A DNA stretch of 64,000 nucleotides from positions 2,079,001 through 2,143,000 of the forward strand of contig NZ_CP137557.1 of assembly GCF_019249655.2 (NCBI RefSeq), given 5' to 3'. The notes under the pieces were generated by a model. The model saw nothing but the letters and a program-made list of their open reading frames with translations. It did not search any database and was not told the origin of the DNA. This document shows, piece by piece, positions 62,056 to 64,000 of the stretch (position 1 is its first letter; each line of letters opens with the position of its first letter). A program made the translations under genes and the position numbers. The DNA is from Segatella copri. GTDB lineage: Bacteria; Bacteroidota; Bacteroidia; Bacteroidales; Bacteroidaceae.

Positions 62056-62259
62056 CATGGGGATACGACGAGCGAAAGTATGCACCAGTGTTATTCGGCA
62101 TTTTTTTTCTGGTACTTATCCAAAAATCGTCGAATCAGACCAGAAATCTTCGCTTGTCGCACCCCCATGTCATATCATGAGTTTGCGCACGAATGCTCTA
62201 GTCTGAATTTGATTTTTGGATACCCTAGGATAAGGAATTATTGCCGAACCTTTTCCTAG
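62056..62259. repeat. Nested inverted repeats upstream of the Rep-like gene
   Basis: 62056-62076 pairs with 62149-62169 (about 18 of 21). Inside, TTTCTGGT (62107-62114) pairs with ACCAGAAA (62139-62146). ATCCAAAAATC (62119-62129) is complementary to GATTTTTGGAT (62212-62222). CTAGGATAAGG (62225-62235) pairs with CCTTTTCCTAG (62249-62259, one mismatch). No coding frame is evident here; the stretch between 62260 and 62549 shows no clear feature. Confidence 0.65.
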
Positions 62260-62549
62260 AGGCTTTTGCTTCAAATTCAGAGATAAACTCTGCAACGTTG
62301 GCAGCCTATTGATAGCCTGCCCTATGTCTGCCAATGGTCTTTTACAACCAAAGTGCGCTGCAAAGATAAATATTTATTTTGAAACAAACAAGTTTTTACC
62401 AGTTTTTTTTCATTTTTACCGAAAAAAACTTCGAAACCGTCATGACCATCTTTCTCTCTTTTTTCTCTATATATCATATAATCATAATTCTAGAAGCGCA
62501 ATTTTCGCTGATAACCGTCTGATTGATAGGTAGATATATTTTTCTCCTC

Positions 62550-62716
62550 ATATCAGATGTAACAGTCCCTCCCGGGAATCTGATCAAAGGTAAGGGTTTC
62601 CACTGTCGGCAGGTAATACTTTTTCCGCTTTTCTTATCCGGGGTAACTATCCATAAATTTCTCTTATCAGATGTAACCAGCTTAGGAAAATCTTCAACTC
62701 TCTTATCAAAAGCAAC
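62550..62716 (+). repeat. Five iteron-like 14-bp direct repeats
   Basis: Pattern TTATCnnnnGTAAC with variants: ATATCAGATGTAAC (62550), TGATCAAAGGTAAG (62581), TTATCCGGGGTAAC (62634), TTATCAGATGTAAC (62664), TTATCAAAAGCAAC (62703). The last two extend into CAGcTtAGGAAA. They lie between the Rep-like gene and the amidase promoter. Confidence 0.55.
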
Positions 62717-62803
62717 CAGTTAAGGAAACGTAAAAAACAAGCCCCGCTTGCGGAAATCGTCGGGAACCGCCGCATAGCGTCAGTTCTTCAAAAACGGATT
62801 TTG

Positions 62804-62811
62804 TAACTTTG
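62804..62811 (+). promoter_or_regulatory. -7 element of the amidase gene
   Basis: TAACTTTG, 53 nt before the ATG; no good -33. Confidence 0.5.
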
Positions 62812-62863
62812 CAGTGTTCAAACCAATGGACATCGTAGATTATTAACTTTAAAATGCAAGATT

Positions 62864-63304
62864 ATGGCTAGATTGATTACAATGATTGTGGTTCACTGCA
62901 GCGCTACCCGCTGCAACCAACCTTACCCAGTGCAGCAACTCTTTCACGACCATGTGGAGGTGAACCACTGGCGCTACATCGGCTACCACTTCTACATCAC
63001 CAGAAGTGGCAGAGTGGAGACCACCCGACCTCTGGAGAGAACGGGCGCACATGCCAAGGGGCACAATGCCCACAGCATCGGCATCTGCTACGAGGGAGGA
63101 CTCGACGAGCAGGGACAGATAGCCGACACCCGCACCGAGGAGCAGAAGAAGGCGATGGCGAAACTCATCGTGCAACTGAAGCAGCAGTTTCCTACCATCC
63201 ACAAGGTGCTGGGCCATCGCGACCTGCCAGGTGTGCAGAAAGCATGCCCATGCTTCGATGCCACCACGCTTCAGCCACTGTTACATCTGAAATGTAAATC
63301 TTAA
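62864..63304 (+). CDS. N-acetylmuramoyl-L-alanine amidase (Amidase_2 family)
   Basis: 146 aa, a single T7-lysozyme-like/PGRP catalytic domain. Zinc ligands appear in IVVHCSAT (His about 10), the mid region YHFYITRSGRVETTRPLERTGAHAKGHN, and VLGHRDLPGVQKACPCFDA (His and Cys near 122-137). It cleaves the amide bond between MurNAc and L-Ala of peptidoglycan. It has no signal peptide, so export would need another route, as for phage endolysins. The gene recurs with HU-like and smalltalk genes in Bacteroidota. Confidence 0.9.
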   Translation: MARLITMIVVHCSATRCNQPYPVQQLFHDHVEVNHWRYIGYHFYITRSGRVETTRPLERTGAHAKGHNAHSIGICYEGGLDEQGQIADTRTEEQKKAMAKLIVQLKQQFPTIHKVLGHRDLPGVQKACPCFDATTLQPLLHLKCKS

Positions 63305-63316
63305 AGAATGTATCTT

Positions 63317-63351
63317 TTTGATACAAGTAACGGAATTTTTATGTAACTTTG
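63317..63351 (+). promoter_or_regulatory. Promoter of the DUF4248 gene
   Basis: TTTG (63317-63320) and TAACTTTG (63344-63351), spacer 23 nt, slightly long. The TTTG is the loop end of a small TGTATC/GATACA hairpin. Confidence 0.5.
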
Positions 63352-63389
63352 CCATCAGAACAGAATCAATAACTAAAAACTTAAACTAG

Positions 63390-63638
63390 ATGAGTGTTAC
63401 AAAACAACATTTCGTAGAACGTAGAATGATGGGCAAGCAGGAGCTTGCTCATCTCTACTTCCCCCACAGCAAGCAGAATGGGCATGCGGCAAGGGATAAG
63501 TTCATGGATTGGGTAAAGGGATGTCATCCGCTTTATGCCAAACTGCTGGAACTGGGCTACACGCCATCGGTTCATGATTTCTCGCCCAAGATGGTGGATT
63601 ACATCTTCTACTATCTGGGGGAGCCCGACGGGGTATGA
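63390..63638 (+). CDS. DUF4248-type small protein
   Basis: 82 aa: KQHFVERRMMGKQELAHLYFPHSK...ARDKFMDWVKGCHPLYAKLLELGYTPSVHDFSPKMVDYIFYYLGEP. The MxKxELAxxYFP start with the following A..KFM.WI-like segment and the late FSPKMV..I..YLGEP match DUF4248, known only from Bacteroidota, where it resembles a small helix-turn-helix-like protein. Function unknown. It has its own promoter between the amidase and DUF5675 genes. Confidence 0.82.
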   Translation: MSVTKQHFVERRMMGKQELAHLYFPHSKQNGHAARDKFMDWVKGCHPLYAKLLELGYTPSVHDFSPKMVDYIFYYLGEPDGV

Positions 63639-63660
63639 TTCCCCCTTTCTTGAAGGCTAA

Positions 63661-63710
63661 GAATATTTATCCTTAAGGCAAAAAATATTTTCCCTTAAGG
63701 CTAAATATTT
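63661..63710. repeat. CCTTAAGG palindrome repeats, second site
   Basis: CCTTAAGG at 63671 and 63693, each followed or preceded by AAATATTT, as in the cluster at 25671-25760, 38 kb away. Confidence 0.65.
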
Positions 63711-63744
63711 CATTCGTACTGAAAACAATTAAAAGAGTAAGATC

Positions 63745-64000
63745 ATGGAGATTAAAATCATTCGTTTTGGTAGATATCATCATGCCGTAAGTGGCAGGTT
63801 GCTGATAGATGGTCAGCACGTTTGCGATACCTTGGAGCAGGATACCGGCAGTCTGCCCGAGGGGGAGTATGTCATGTGCCGCAACAAGGCATCGGCATTA
63901 CCTTATTATATATATAGTGGAAAGGAGGATATAGGCAGCGGTTTGGAGCAGAAAGCAGATTGTGCTAAGGAGCAGAAATCAGATTGTGTTCCGGAGGAGA
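63745..64000 (+). CDS. DUF5675-like protein, 5' part
   Basis: First 85 codons; the gene runs off the right edge. MEIKIIRFGRYHHAVSGRLLIDGQHVCDTLEQDTGSLPEGEY resembles the N-terminus of DUF5675 (G.L.ID....C.TLE....IP.G.Y), a small domain often coded next to amidases in Bacteroidota accessory regions. After residue 66 the product has a repeated GLEQKADCAKEQKSDC-like stretch not expected in the family, which may be a tandem duplication within the gene. No signal peptide. Confidence 0.6.
   Translation, partial: MEIKIIRFGRYHHAVSGRLLIDGQHVCDTLEQDTGSLPEGEYVMCRNKASALPYYIYSGKEDIGSGLEQKADCAKEQKSDCVPEE

Noticed and set aside
59930-64000. Second attachment site repeating the tRNA-Arg 3' end
   Set aside because: No repeat of TTCGAACCCCAACGGAATC was seen downstream within the window; it could lie beyond 64000.
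60000-64000. Complete prophage
   Set aside because: No capsid, portal, terminase, tail or integrase gene; the amidase alone is not enough.

Overview
The window looks like a chromosomal segment of a Bacteroidota gut or oral anaerobe, most likely Prevotellaceae (Segatella/Prevotella type). The evidence is a SusC/SusD pair, an aerotolerance (Bat) operon, a PPi-dependent phosphofructokinase, an AspT-type transporter and a 30-aa smalltalk protein. Promoters repeatedly match the Bacteroidota pattern TAnnTTTG (-7) with TTTG about 19-22 nt upstream (-33). Species assignment is inference.

Layout. 1-7.2 kb: end of a lamin-tail secreted protein, AspT-like transporter, pgk with a possible leader ORF, radA, queC and a TlpA-like thioredoxin protein. 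7.3-12 kb: MltF-like lytic transglycosylase, divergent from a hisG-hisD-hisC operon. 12-18.5 kb (minus strand): ygiQ, a small unknown gene, a golvesin/amidase-like secreted protein, an acyltransferase and a small unknown gene. 18.7-25.3 kb: pfp, GH25 lysozyme, prmA, a Trp/Tyr-rich secreted protein and a FadL-family porin. 25.4-25.6 kb: a candidate small RNA with its own promoter and terminator. 25.8-34.3 kb: ABC-F protein, then a SusC/SusD/discoidin-lipoprotein operon. 34.5-38.1 kb: ModF-like ATPase, ruvC, MBL hydrolase, rsmG. 38.3-41 kb: HAD phosphatase, panB, MFS transporter. 41.6-50.6 kb: complete Bat operon (moxR, DUF58, unknown, batA, batB, batC, batD-batE fusion). 50.6-57.5 kb: PAP2 phosphatase, queA, second ABC-F protein, M13 peptidase. 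57.6-59.7 kb: an IS1182-like element sitting inside a repeat. 59.9-64 kb: tRNA-Arg followed by an accessory cassette: smalltalk protein, HU-like protein with a Gly/Thr tail, Rep_3-like initiator, a repeat-rich 850-bp non-coding region, Amidase_2, DUF4248 and DUF5675.

Two families of dispersed composite palindromes run through the intergenic spaces. Family 1 is built from GCCCTGAAAGGGC and CCCAGGGC-type units. Family 2 is built from GTCCCCGAAGGGGGCGAA-type units. Each full copy is two inverted homologous arms, and copies of both families end in nearly the same terminal inverted repeat (AAGTTTCGCAAGTA). They sit just upstream of both ABC-F genes, the M13 peptidase, batA, moxR, the porin gene and the golvesin-domain gene.

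The most interesting parts are the cassette downstream of tRNA-Arg with its iteron-like repeats, the two palindrome families with shared ends, the small-RNA candidate at 25.4 kb and the short ORF in the pgk leader. No CRISPR array, rRNA or known phage structural gene was seen.
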